Assembly: GCF_016808095.1 (NCBI RefSeq)
Contig: NC_068975.1
Location: forward strand, 36,540,001 to 36,604,000
Length of the DNA: 64,000 nucleotides
Source of the DNA: Vigna angularis
Taxonomy: Eukaryota; Streptophyta; Magnoliopsida; Fabales; Fabaceae
Direction of reading: 5' to 3'
Shown here: in pieces, positions 33,994 through 46,832 of the stretch
Layout of the letters: each line of letters starts with the position of its first letter
How positions within the stretch are numbered: the stretch's first letter is position 1
The notes under the pieces: model-generated
What the model was told of the DNA's origin: nothing
Database searches by the model: none
What the model saw: the letters and a program-made list of their open reading frames with translations, nothing else
Made by a program: the position numbers and the translations under genes

Positions 33994-36900
33994 TCATTCA
34001 AATAAACACAGCCTGCATAAACATAGAAATTAAGATAAACACAAATCAGAATAGGAGCTTTTGAAGTAACACCAGAATATGAGGCATTCTTTAAATTTTG
34101 ATCTACCAGCTAGTGTCTTAAACATGTTGCGATGTTAATTACAATCTATTATAAAAGACTAAAACATGTTTTAATAAAATAATGTTCTTAATATTATAGA
34201 AAGATGAAATGAAGAATAAACTAACCCCAACTTGAGAGATGTGTCAGAACTACCATTGTCTGGAGGAAAATCGGACGAACTGCTAGTGATTGACTCATAA
34301 CATTGTTCTCGAACCAACTTCTGTTCATAAAAGTTCTGTTACAATACTAATATTGATTATTGCTAAGTTTGTTTCAAAGTAGATAGCTCCAGAAAGCTCA
34401 TGGACCACAAATAAATGAGCTAGGTTTTGAAAAGCCTATCACCTGCTTCAGTTTCTGGTTCTCTTCTGTAAGTTCGGCTTCCTTCTCGAGCAACGTTAAT
34501 TGCCAAATATCATTGCAGAAAAAAGGTTGAGTGAATAAAGATAGATGAAAAAATTGCCAACAGGCTGCATTATTGTTATAAACAAAAAAAAAATCATTTT
34601 TACTATCAGGGTGTCTGAAAATTATTCAAGAACGTAGTTTTCCACACCCAATAGCAGAAAAAAATGAGGAAGCAACTATTACCAGCTTTAATCAAGACGT
34701 GATTTTTAAAGTTAAATGCCATTTTGAAGTGATTAACATTCCCTGAGAAAAAACATAAGGAAGTGTGACCTACATATTCAAGGCCGTGGAGTTTTTTGGA
34801 TGAATAACTGAATATAAAGTCTCCATTTTTTTAGGTTTGTCATTGGCAGTTGTCTTATTGATCAAAAGTATTGTTGATGGTTATATTAAACAAACATCAT
34901 GTTTCGTTGGTTTCGAATGTTTAATAATATTTTAAGGTACAAATTTATTTGACCAGAAATACGAATAATATCTCAAAGACAGACATGATTTGCAATCTGT
35001 GTGAGCATTTACCTTTGTTTTAAGACTGTTGATCTCTTGTGTCATTTTTTCTTCCTGAAATCAACACGTTAATTGATTAGTATTATATGTCAAAAGCATG
35101 CACAATTTACGTGTACAACGTTGAATTTACAGGTACAATTAAGTTCTAGATTTCATCTCATAATGGGAAACAACTATGACGAACTTAGAGTACAGATAAT
35201 TTGGGAGAAACCTTAATTTTTGAAATAGTGATCCAACGTTTTTGGAGAAGTTCCTCCAGTTTCTGCAACTCTTGTATTGTCAATCCTTGCAAGTCTTGTC
35301 CGTTCAACTGACTGCATTAAACATGTGCATTCATGGAAACCATATATCTCTATCGTGCATGTATATTTTATGGGGCATGCGTCATAGATATATATCTAAG
35401 TCTAAATTAAAGAAGTTGCAGTGAGTGCATACCACAGTTCATGAGTCTTATCTTCTATTTCCTTGTGCAGCATGTCAAAAGAGTTACTTCCAAGCTATAT
35501 ATATACATAGATTATATTAGATTTCATGAGAATAGAATGCCTTTCATGATTTTTCAATTGTAAATAAGCAAGCTATCAAAGACAACTATGTCCAGATCAT
35601 TTTTTCTGTCGTAATGCTGCAGAAATATTGCTGTCGTTCTCTCGTTGCCAAACAGTTACGGGAAGCAGATTATATATATAATCGACTGCATAAATATTAA
35701 TCTACCATATAAAAATACATGGAATCATGAGACTTTTTCAAATGACAATGAGAATTGCATAGCTCGAAACGACAACACTAGATAGAGTTATTAGACAAAT
35801 CAAATCTATAACATTAGACTCTCTAAAACAAATTTGTATATTAAAATCATTAGACAAACCAAAACACCAGAAATAAAAAAAAAAAAAAAAAAAGAGAGAG
35901 GCAAAACAGCGGCACTACACTACTGAACTAACCTTTTTCATTGCAGTAAAACATTCAATTATCTCTCAGAAACAGAGCTCTTTTGGTTTCATCAATTAAT
36001 CATTAAAGGAAAATTAGAAACTAAACGTAGTTATACCTGTTTTCCAGTGGATGCAATGTCTGATCCTTGAACACCTGAATGCTGATTACGCCTTTCAATT
36101 ATTTGTTGCATGCTGAAAAGGACAAGGACGTTGAAATTAAATTCAAAACATTCCCTTCCCTTTTCCTTTGTGAAGACGCAAGAGGCTCATAAAATCAAGA
36201 ACTTTGTATTATTATTTTATGATTAATTTTTATTTAATTGTATTATATCAATTAGTTAAAAAGCTTAGGAGTATTGAAGTATTTAAATTCATATTAATAG
36301 GTTTGCATTAAGCTGATATAACCATGCAACTGGGCGTATTTAGAAGCCAGTGACTAAATGCTGAAATTACAACATGTGAGTTTCACAATAAATGATTGGA
36401 TAGAGTTAAAAAATGTTAAAGGTAAGTTAATCTTATAAAATCAATTAATAAAATGAGATTTATTCTTCTTTATATACTCTAAATTAACTTTATCAACAAT
36501 TGGTGTAAGCATTGACCAAGGTTTCATGCTGAGTAATGTGAAGAAGGAAAAAGTACAAAGTTATTATAAAAATGAAGACTTAATTTGAAAAAAATTATAC
36601 TGAAAGATATGGAGTAAACATGTTATTTATCATGTGATTCTAGTGGTATTAGTAACCAAGAGAAGCAATTTGACATGTATGTGTCGTGTCTTTGGAGAGA
36701 GTTTAATGTTGATGACTTTGTTGATGTATATGTGGTGAGGTATATTGCCTCCTGAGATGTTTGATTTAGAGCACAAAAAATAATGAATGATTGAAGAATT
36801 ACTTTCTCTATGTGTTGGTTCTTCATGAGAGTTTTAACACAACTCATAAGTCTCTTGATATATGAATTTAGATGATTGTATGTTATGAAAATGTTTCTAA

Positions 36901-37288
36901 TGTTTGTCAGAAGAATGATATATAGCAGAAGGTTTGGAGGTTTGTAATTGCAATTTTGTAAAAAAATAAAATAAAATTATATGCTTTTATTTAAATCTAT
37001 ACTCTATAGATATACTTTAACTAGTAAAAATGATTTCCTATGATTCCTACTAAGAACTATTATCCATGCCACTTAAACAAGATAGGCAATATGCACATAT
37101 AAGAGAACTTGCTTTTCTATCTTGGTTTACTTTACATCCCCTTCTCTTTCAAGAAAAACTCTTTGAAGTATGATTTACAATAACTTTTGGCTTAGATAAA
37201 TAATATCATGATATAGAAGATATAAAAGACACTAGCGTATATAAGTGACTTGTAACATCACATAATCTCACACTTGATCATTCATAGT

Positions 37289-37334
<46 letters not shown>

Positions 37335-40300
37335 CTCAGATTTTAACTACAAACTCATAAATATAACTCGAATTCATCTAATTTATTTTTCTATCTCTTT
37401 CTTCATTGGCACTGAATCAGACGATATTCCTTCATCTACTCCCGTATAACGAATTATACAATCATCGCACATACACAAACACAAACAAGTAGGGTGAGCT
37501 AACATGTAACAAATCATTTATAAAACATGCATAATTACTTTGATACACTCAACAAACCTCATAATAATTATGTCAGACACCCTCATACCATCATACAACA
37601 ATCGCATCATAGATACTCATCCCATCATACCACAATCCCTAATAGACACTCATCCCACAATACTCAATAGACACTCATTCTACAATACCCAATAGACACT
37701 CATTCGGATGATACGTTGATGAGCGTTCACAGGAGGTTATGCACTTGTGATGACTTCTACTTCTTCTTACAAATACACTTCCAAAATACTCCATACCATC
37801 CACAAGGTTAATCCTCAACACTATGTCCAAAACCGGCACATAGACTAGGACCTCCTGCCCCTCTCACCACATAATTCATCCTTCTCTACTTGAGACTGGA
37901 TGATTATTAGAGTATCAGGATAACCTCCAACAACAGGTTCCTCAACATCAACATATACACAAATACCATATCATTACAAAATCTCTCCACCAGACTCATA
38001 CCATGTTCATATTCCTCAACTCATATTATACCATTACAAAATCTCCTCATAATACTTATATCATTTTCAGATACATAAATTCAAATCCAATATAATAAAA
38101 TACAATCATCACAGAAATCATACAAAATGAATATATCACAAAATAAATTAACAATACTAAAATATCCCCATAAATGGTCACCGGAGAAGAATCAAATGTT
38201 TGACGAATCAAACTCAACATAAACGCCAATACATATGACTAGTCACAACTTACTAGATTTGACCATGGTTGTTTTATGATCAGGGATGTACCAACTCTGA
38301 TTTTTAAGATTCATCTATCCTACCATCACAATTATAACCTTAATATAAACGTTATGGGGAACTAAGGAGTTGAATCTGGCATAGCCGGTTCGACATCTTC
38401 TTATCCTTCCAGAAAGATGAATTCATCACATATTTTATATCAATTGAGTATATTGCATAATAGTTTAACAGTACTTAATCTGTTCAATAGGATTTAAGTT
38501 AAAAACCTATCGAGTAGACTTCCAGGAAAGAGAGGTGTGTCACCCTGGACAACTTAAGTACCAAGTCTTTCCTTAGCCAAAGTGTTCCTCAAACAAATTT
38601 CTTATTTACAGATTCAAAACAACAACATATAATATTAACACATAAATTAAATATAGATAGATATACATCAAGCACATATGGTTTTTCATTAACAGTATTC
38701 ACACAGAATTAACATGAATAGTAATAAAACAATACTAAATCATAATATAAAAGCTTAGAAAGGTTAGCTCCCCTACCTCTATTCCAGACTTAATCTCTTG
38801 CTCAAAATTTATTTCCCCGAAAACCCTCCAGAACCTCTACTCTTCTTGCAACTAAAAATTTCTTCCTAACTCTTTCTTCCTAACTCTTTCTTCTTTATTT
38901 CTCAAGATTTCTCACATTTCTTCCTAACTCTTTCTTCTTTATTTCTCAAGATTTCTCACTTGATTCTTGTTCTCTTTGTGAAGAATAACCTCCCCTCTCA
39001 TGGCTATTTATAATCCTAAAATTTTACAATTTAACAATTTTTTAATATTATTTATTATTTTAATATTATTTTAATATTTTAATCACCACTTGACATATCT
39101 GATCCCTCGATAATGACTTCAAACGTGGAGTACTTATCCACTATCACTATTTTAATTTTAATTCTTTTTTTAAAAAAAAGTAGAAAAGAATTTAAACCCA
39201 TGGTCTTGAAATCACCACAATTTTCTACCATTTAAGCTACCAAAATTTCTTATTTAGTTTTCCACATTTTATTTTTTACATAAATTTATTAATTATATTT
39301 TCCATTCACAAAGAAATTTACTACTAATAATAAAATTGTTACTATTAAGGTAAATATTTTTCATGGGTCTTACATCACTACTAATGTTTTGGAGTATTCT
39401 TTTTCTACTATTTCGGATTTATAAACAAAGAGTTTGAATGAAAACACATTTAAGGGAGAGGATTTGAAAATATGATTTCTTCTTGATAGATAATATCCTT
39501 ACTAAATGAAAAATTTGTACTGAAACTAGAAATTTTAGATAGAAATATAGTGTTTAGTGTTTCATGTCAAGATATATGTATGCTGTTCTTTTTTGAATGA
39601 ATTAAACATGATTTTCTTATATTTATATTAATTAAAAAAACATGTTTTTGAATTTCTTATAATTTTTATATTTATAATTTCATCTTTCTTACTGATTAAA
39701 AAATAAATCATATAATCTCATAATTAAAAACTATAATACAAATGTGTTATCATATTTTAATAAGTATAAATATAATATAACTACATAATAATCAAACAAA
39801 AAAGCAATCTTAAGAGACATCCACATAATGTTGTCAGTTTCTAATTAACTTCAAATATATATAATATTTAAATATCATAAATAGTTTGATTTTGTTTAAT
39901 TTTTTATTTTCAATCTGATATTAGAACCAAAACTCGGTTGAAAAAAAAACATATCTAAAAGTTTCTGAAAACAAATTCAATTTTTAATATTTATTAGTTT
40001 TTATTTTTTTTTATCAGTTTTTGATTATTTTTATGAATTAATTTAATTTTGAACCCCCATAGTGTAGAATACACCCTTACAATAAAAACCATACTCTCAT
40101 TGAGTTTATTAAATATACTTGATATAATTTAATCGAGCAATTTGATTTCTTTTTCTGACTTAACTGAGTGAAAATATAACTTGATTCTTGTTCATGCATA
40201 GATAATTTTCTTGAGAGATAAAATACAATAAATCAGGGAAGGTATTATTCTACAAAAGGCACATATATGCTATTGCTTGCATGATCACATACTAATTAAA

Positions 40301-42718
40301 TATATTAGATATTAAATTCATTATAATAGTTTACTTGTGAAGGTCTAGAAAGGAGACTTGCAATCTAAGATCAAATTTTATTTTTATTGTTGTCATAATA
40401 TATATAAAAAAATGTATTTACTGGAGAATACATACATATGCTACAAGATCCACGCACTAGTTTCATGCATTCTATGTAAAACTCACTAACTTAATTTGAA
40501 AAAAAATGTTATGATTAGAAGTACATAAACGTTAATAAAATAGGCTGTGACCTGATTGTCAGTTTACATATCTCTCGTGGATTTAATTAAGTGGACTTTT
40601 TGAAGTCATAGATGAGAAAGGTTACCAGTGTTATGTTAAATGTGAGTGTTGCAAACCAGGGAGAAGTGATTTTGTGGTAAGGTAGGAAAGTAGAGAATGA
40701 AATTTTTATATTCATCAAGGTCATTCGTCATTGTAAAAAACACTATATTATATTAGTTTTAATTCATCAATATAAAAAGTTACATTGTAATTTTGTAAAT
40801 AATTAATGTGAATTTTTTTTTAACTTGTATAAAAAGTAGGTTTGTTGATATTTTTGTAATAAAAAATAAAACTTTCTATACCCATTGGAATTAGAAGTGA
40901 TATAGAAAGTGATGAAGTAACAGTTTTGTAATTTTTTAGAATAATTTTTATACTTGTTCTAATTATAATCGGTGTAAAATATAGTTTTTTTTTTAATTTA
41001 TAGTGTTTATAGTATTTCTTCTTCTAAGGTACTTCTCGACCCAACATCTACCATAGCTGAAGTGGTTGCATTTGTATGTTCTTCCTCCATCTTCATTTTC
41101 AACCTAACCAAGGCCAACATAAGGCATACACCATTGTTGCTCCTCACAAGGTCGTTGACAATGTCAGTCACTATTAGAAGCCTTGTCGGCATCGATGTTG
41201 CTCTTGACTTCGCCTCTCCCAGTTCGCACGTCCATCATCTAGCCAATGCCACCGCCATGCAACTCCATCATTGTCAGGGCCATCACCCTCAACGATGCCA
41301 TAGTAGTCCACGCAAGTGCATATACAGCTTTTGCTATTACAGTTTAGCAAGTTAAAATCGTTTTCTTCAATTCTTAAGAACTGTACATGAGATCATATCC
41401 CTGGTTTCCTTCATTCTTTGTTTGTTTCGTCTTGAAATCATAGCTTATATTTTAGTTTTGTTCAAGAGGCTGAGAAATGGAGGGAGTGATCAAAATTTGT
41501 CAATGTTCCGATGGTGGAAGAGCCATGAAGAAGGGTTAGAAAATCAAGTTCTGGTTTCTTGATAGAGTTTCAAACAATGGAAAGAATTGGACAATTAGAA
41601 ATTCCCAGTGCACATGCACAGTCAAGTGTTCGTGAGAAGCCACGAAGAAAGTCTTAAGGCAAATTCAGAAGTTCGTTCTAGTTATTTAGAACAAATTTCA
41701 TACTTCCATCAAACAAGCTTTGCAGAAACCCCGACAAAGATTGGATGATTGAAAAGAAGAACACAATATACACTGTAGATAGACAGTGTTGAATATATTT
41801 CATATAATAAAGTTTTAACGCCTACTGTTTTTATCATCTAAATTTAAAAATACTAAATTTTAATCAAGCATTCAAAATCAACATATTCTACACAGTGTTG
41901 AATATGACATTATTTAGAGCATAAGAACATAACCTGAAAAAATAAACTGTTTATGGAAAAACAAAGTTGCACGAGTTCAGAAAGGAAAAAGATTGTAAAC
42001 AAAGCATTTTGTTTAGGTATAGAGAACTGTTTGTACAGTGAATTCCAAAAATCAGAAAGCTATAAAAAAAACAGCATATATATCGGCAATCATTAACACT
42101 ATATATGGTAAAATCAAATTTAGAGTTTTAATTTCATGCTGCAAAAGCATACAGTGATATCTACTTATGAATCAATTCATACAGAACTTTCAAAAAGTTA
42201 TTACTAAAAGTCAACATACAATAATTTATAATTGAATCATAGTATAGAAAACACATTCTTAAAATATTAATATAAATATTCCTATTTTTGTCTTAGTTAT
42301 TTCATGGTGGTTATATTATTAAAGGTTGAATTTTGGTGATATTACGAAGATGTGCGAATTACTGTGAGTTGTGCAAAGAAAAGGCAAAAGGAGAGACAGA
42401 AGAGCATGAAAAATGGATAAGTTGTGGTGACGGGTTGCACATGCAGATGTTTATTACATATAATAAAATAGAAAATGGTAAAAGAAAAAAAGAAAAAAAG
42501 GAAAGAAGATAACGAATGGTACGGACAGACAAATACCTTGAACTGGCGTACTCAAAGAGCTTGCTGGTTGAGGAAAAGACTATGAGAGCAATCTCAGCAT
42601 CACAGAGAGTTGACAGTTCCTGAGTCTTCTTGAAAAGACCTTTTCTCCTCTTCGAGAATGTTACTTGCCTCGCGTTTATGTTGTCGATCTTCTTGATCGG
42701 TATCTTCTTTCTTGCCAT
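33994..42718 (-). CDS. MIKC MADS-box transcription factor 2, StMADS11/SVP clade
   Basis: Eight exons on the minus strand: 42718-42537, 36112-36037, 35494-35433, 35311-35212, 35054-35013, 34484-34443, 34320-34226 and 34012-33994. They give 618 nt (205 residues) with consistent phases. Exon 1 is the MADS domain: [57 protein letters not shown]. Exon 4 holds the K-box core [20 protein letters not shown]. The C-terminus is [14 protein letters not shown], the SVP/AGL24/JOINTLESS-type end with an LxLxL motif. Exon sizes 182/76/62/100/42/42 are canonical for the clade, so this copy is the more conventional of the pair. The exon 6 acceptor could be CTCGAG or three bases later, changing only one Lys. 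Intron 1 is 6.4 kb and contains a solo LTR. The gene lies head-to-tail with MADS gene 1 as a tandem duplicate. Confidence 0.94.
37251..39374 (-). mobile_element. Solo LTR in intron 1 of MADS gene 2
   Basis: On the minus strand it starts TGTAAGACCCATGAAAAATA (39374) and ends GTGATGTTACA (37251). The start resembles the solo LTR of MADS gene 1 (TGTAACACCTATAGAAAAAT). Flanks are TGACT (37246-37250) and TCACT (39375-39379), a 5-bp target duplication with one mismatch. Length is 2124 bp. A TATA-like ATTATAAATAGCC about 370 bp into the LTR on the minus strand is a candidate LTR promoter pointing the same way as the MADS gene. A 42-bp unit containing TTCCTAACTCTTTCTTC is duplicated at 38861-38959 and a (TA)20 tract lies at 37291-37330. 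No coding region. Confidence 0.75.
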
Positions 42719-45290
42719 TCTACACTCAAAAAAAATTTCATAATCATCCAATTTCCAACCCACATGACCATACCCATATCAGTGTTTCAAAATTCACCAG
42801 ATGGTGCATGTACGGTATGTCGGGGGTTTTGGTTTTGGTTAATTTCAGACAAAACAGTTTTTGATATATACTATGATAGATCTTCCAAGAACAAGCAAGA
42901 AATTATAAGAGATGTGCAAAAGAAAGAGAGAAAGAAAAAAGGGCTGATTTGCAAGGAATCTGAGAGAGTTTGAGTTTGAGTTTGAAGAGTAAAAGGGAAG
43001 ACTTGAAGGCTTACCTTACCTAGGTAGCTTTTGTTGTTATATTACCAGAAATGGGTGATTAGGATGTTTGGTGAATGAACTGGTGAAAGAGATGAGAGTG
43101 GATGATGTTTCCAAGAGTTGGGGTTATACCAATTTCTGATAATGATTCCAAGAAATATCTGAGTAGCGTGTGTGTCTGTTTTCCAATTTCTGGCTGCTAT
43201 TGCTCACTTTCGAATTTAGATAGGAGAAATAAAGACCCTTTTATGGTGTTTACCAAAATAAGTATATTTTCTATATTTTATTACTTTTTCTAGTTAAGAG
43301 GTTTTTCTTTTTTCTTTTTCTTATATTCTTTTTTCCGTATAGAAAACTACTGTGTGAATCGCCAGCTATAATGACAACTGATGTGATCTCATGTCTAGCC
43401 ATTTGTAGTAATCCCTTTGCATACTTCTTTTTTAAGCGTCAACTTCTAAAGTAAATTATATTAAAGTAAGGAAAATGTCTTTTTAATAATTTTTTATGAT
43501 AAGATTAGTTCGACAATGATCGTCCTTAAAGTAATTCGAATTTAATAAAATTTATTCACATACATGTGTGTGAATTGATCAATTTATAATGCGCAGAATA
43601 TGACAATATTTTATAATGATTGTTTAATTACTGGAATCAACCTTTAATTGGCTGAGGTTGGTGTAATTATTTATAATAATGTTAAAGAAAGTCTTTAGGG
43701 TTTCCTTTCACTTCATGACTTATCTACTTTTGTCCGATTTTGAGAGTTATCTAACTAGATTTTCACCAAACATTTGTCCCATTTTGGGAGCATGCTGTAC
43801 AAAATACAAATTAAGTATGTTTCTACTTTTAATTTGAGCTTTAAAAATTCGTACTTTTTCTTTTCATGTTTTCTGTGTCCACCAAAATAAAAACCCGATT
43901 AAACTTTTAAATTTGATTAATATCTGATAAAAACAAATAAAATGATTTTACATAAATATCTGATCAAATTTATTTACTATGATCTATTTATTAAAATATT
44001 ATACTAAATAACATTTTCATTTTCATTTTTATCTTTTAAATATATTATATTCACCTTCTTATATTTTAATAAAGTAGCGTTTAAAGAAATTTTTACTTTT
44101 TAAAACAAAATTATATTAAGTATTATTATGAATTTTGACATTAAAACTATACTATTATTCGAAAAACTATTAGGCATGTATTATTATATGAAAATTTATT
44201 ATAAATAATTAAAATAAAAAATATAAATATGAAAAACTTATATTATGATAAAAGTTATATTTTACGAAATATTAGACAAAATATACTTATTACATAAAAA
44301 AAAACTAGCAAAATTAAGCATTTTTTCTAAACAAAAATTACGAAAATAAATTATTCCTAATTTCTTTATTAAACTATATATTTTTATTATTTATAAGGAA
44401 TTCTAAAGGTAACCAATGAATACCTTTTCCATTTAACATAAAAACAAGTAGTTTTGTGAAGACCTAATGTCTTTGTTGATATAAAAATTTATTCACCCCT
44501 ATTGTAAAAATATAAATGTCTTTGTTGATATAAATTGTAAATAAAAGATTTAGATTGAAAAAAAGTCATTATAAAAATCTAAATGTTTTTGTTGATATGA
44601 ATTGAAATAAAAGATTTAGATTGAAAAACAGTCATGTGAATTAAAATAAATATTTTAATTTTGTTATGTAAATAATGTATCCCTAATTTTATTTAAAATT
44701 AAAGAAAATGTTATATATGGTTTATAGTAGTTAAAAATATTTATTTATTTTAAATCAAGCATGACCTTGTTAGTCATCATGACCCAAATTTTAAAGTTAT
44801 TTGATTTTAAATTATTAATATTTTTATTTCAATTATTCATTATATACATACTAACTAATGAAAATGAATTAATTAAAGTTTATTATTATAAAACGTCCAG
44901 AGTGGTCTTAAATGTTGATAGTAAGAGATATAAGCAATTCAGTTTGTGTTTTTTTTTTCTCCTCAACCTTAAAATAATTTAGTACACAGGTAAAAAAAAT
45001 TAATTTTGTCCTAAATTATGTCATTAAAGTTTTGAACTAAAAAATCATGGCTCTTAAGAAATTGATTTATGGGACATGTAATTAAATTTGAATTTTGGAC
45101 TTCGAATAATTTTTAAATGCATTAATGTTCTTAAAATCTTATTAGTCTTATGTATCAACTGAAAGTTGTGATTTGTTTGAAATGTTTAAAAGAATAGTCG
45201 TATTTTGTATGTCTTGTAATGGATAATTTAAGTGTTAATTTATAGTAAGTAAAAATTATATAAACTTGAAAATTTTGATGATGTTATTAG

Positions 45291-45572
45291 AAAGTGATTT
45301 TAAACCTAACTCAACTTCACAAACCGATTTATATGGTGATGATTGTAAAGTATAGACATTTTGGGGGTGAGAGGATAATTAATGGGTAGTCCAATAGTGG
45401 TTCGACAACAGGTAGAACAGAATGGTCACATAGATTTCGTTAGGAAAGACTCCAACCATGATTCTGATACCATATTAAAAAGTTATTTTTAAGTCTAACT
45501 CAACCTTACAAAACTAACTTGTATGGTAAGATTTGTATCCAAATTATATATTATAATGTGAGACTTCCAACA
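45291..45572 (-). mobile_element. TRIM-like retroelement remnant
   Basis: On the minus strand a ~100-bp LTR (45572-45473, starting TGTTGGAAGTCTCACATTAT) is followed by a primer-site-like TGGTATCAGA (45472-45463), a short interior, and a second diverged LTR copy (about 45370-45291, containing GTTGAGTTAGGTTTAAAATC). No coding region. From memory this is a common type in legume genomes. Confidence 0.65.
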
Positions 45573-46406
45573 GATGTGACGATTACAACAGATGTGACGA
45601 TTACAGTAAGTCAATTGAGTATATTTCTCAATTGAAATTTGTATGTTTAAGTTTAGATTTGACTAAGAAAAATATGTTATTTTTTTTACATATTTTTTAA
45701 TTGCTGATTTTCCTTGTGTAATGAAACCGCGTACTATTTGATATTCATAAATTGGGGGATGGTAGTGGTTAGATCTTCCATGGCCACATTATCCTCTACA
45801 TCCCAGAATATTTATTACACATCTGTGTTATGTCCGCACGACATTCATCTTCGTATAACATTTAATGAGGAACTCAGCATCCTAGTTTTAACCTTCTATG
45901 TATTGTGTACGAGAAATGCTGGCATTTGTTTATTGTCTCTATTCTATTGTAAGACGTGCTATGTCATATAACAAAGGAAAGGGTAATTTTCTTGTATCTC
46001 GGTTTTTTCTTTTCTTTCGTCTTCTGTTTCTTTAATATTAAATCGATTTTTAAAAGATATTCCTTTACATTTTGAAAAATCTACGTCATACTACAAATTT
46101 ATAAAGTGGAAGAAGTTGTGCCTTAGCTTTGTTCTTACAAGATTGGATTGTACTCGTATTTTCCAGTGTTTAAGGTCTTTCACGTATCTATTTTTTTAAT
46201 ATTAACATGTCTTTGTTATTTGACTTATTTTATAGTAGTGTATCATCAGTTATGACATCATTGTAGACTTATAAATAGAAACAAAGTTTAAATAAACAAA
46301 TAGAGAAAAAAATATAAAAGATAAATTATCACAATTTTGAGCAAAGAATTACAAAGGACAAATATTATTTGTAGTTTAATACCTTTGAGAATTGTGAATT
46401 GAACCA

Positions 46407-46832
46407 GAGTTTTAGGAGTGGATGTTAACTTAACTGTACAAAATCAATTTATAAATTAAAGTTTGTCTTCATTTATATATTATAAAATTGTTTTATTTAT
46501 AATCGATGTAAAATCTTTAACACTTTTCATTCACACTGAGATATATACATATTGAACGTGAGATTAAACATTAATGAGTAGTCTGACAATGATTCAACAA
46601 TAGGTGGTATAATGGACCCAACAAACAACATATATACTGATAATGAGTGATACAATAAATTCAATAAACAACAAATCTCGCTGAAATAAACTTTAATCCA
46701 TAAAAACTTTAATATTATGTTAAAAAATAAATTTTAAATATAATTTAATAATACAAAATTAACTTGTAAGATAAAATTTATATATATTTATATAATATAA
46801 AGTAATGTGAAACCTCCAAACTAATGTTACTA
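46407..46832 (-). mobile_element. Decayed TRIM-like remnant
   Basis: On the minus strand, an LTR-like copy (about 46820-46731, starting TTGGAGGTTTCACATTA) and a second copy (about 46520-46407) share the TTATAAATTGATTTTGTA-type core with the element at 45.3-45.6 kb. The primer site is degenerate (AACATAATATT). Heavily mutated. Confidence 0.45.

Noticed and set aside
40741..41005. Possible small CACTA-like element (starts CACTATA, ends TATAGTG)
   Set aside because: The inverted match covers only about 7 bases, and the flanks (AAA and TTT) do not form a direct target duplication.
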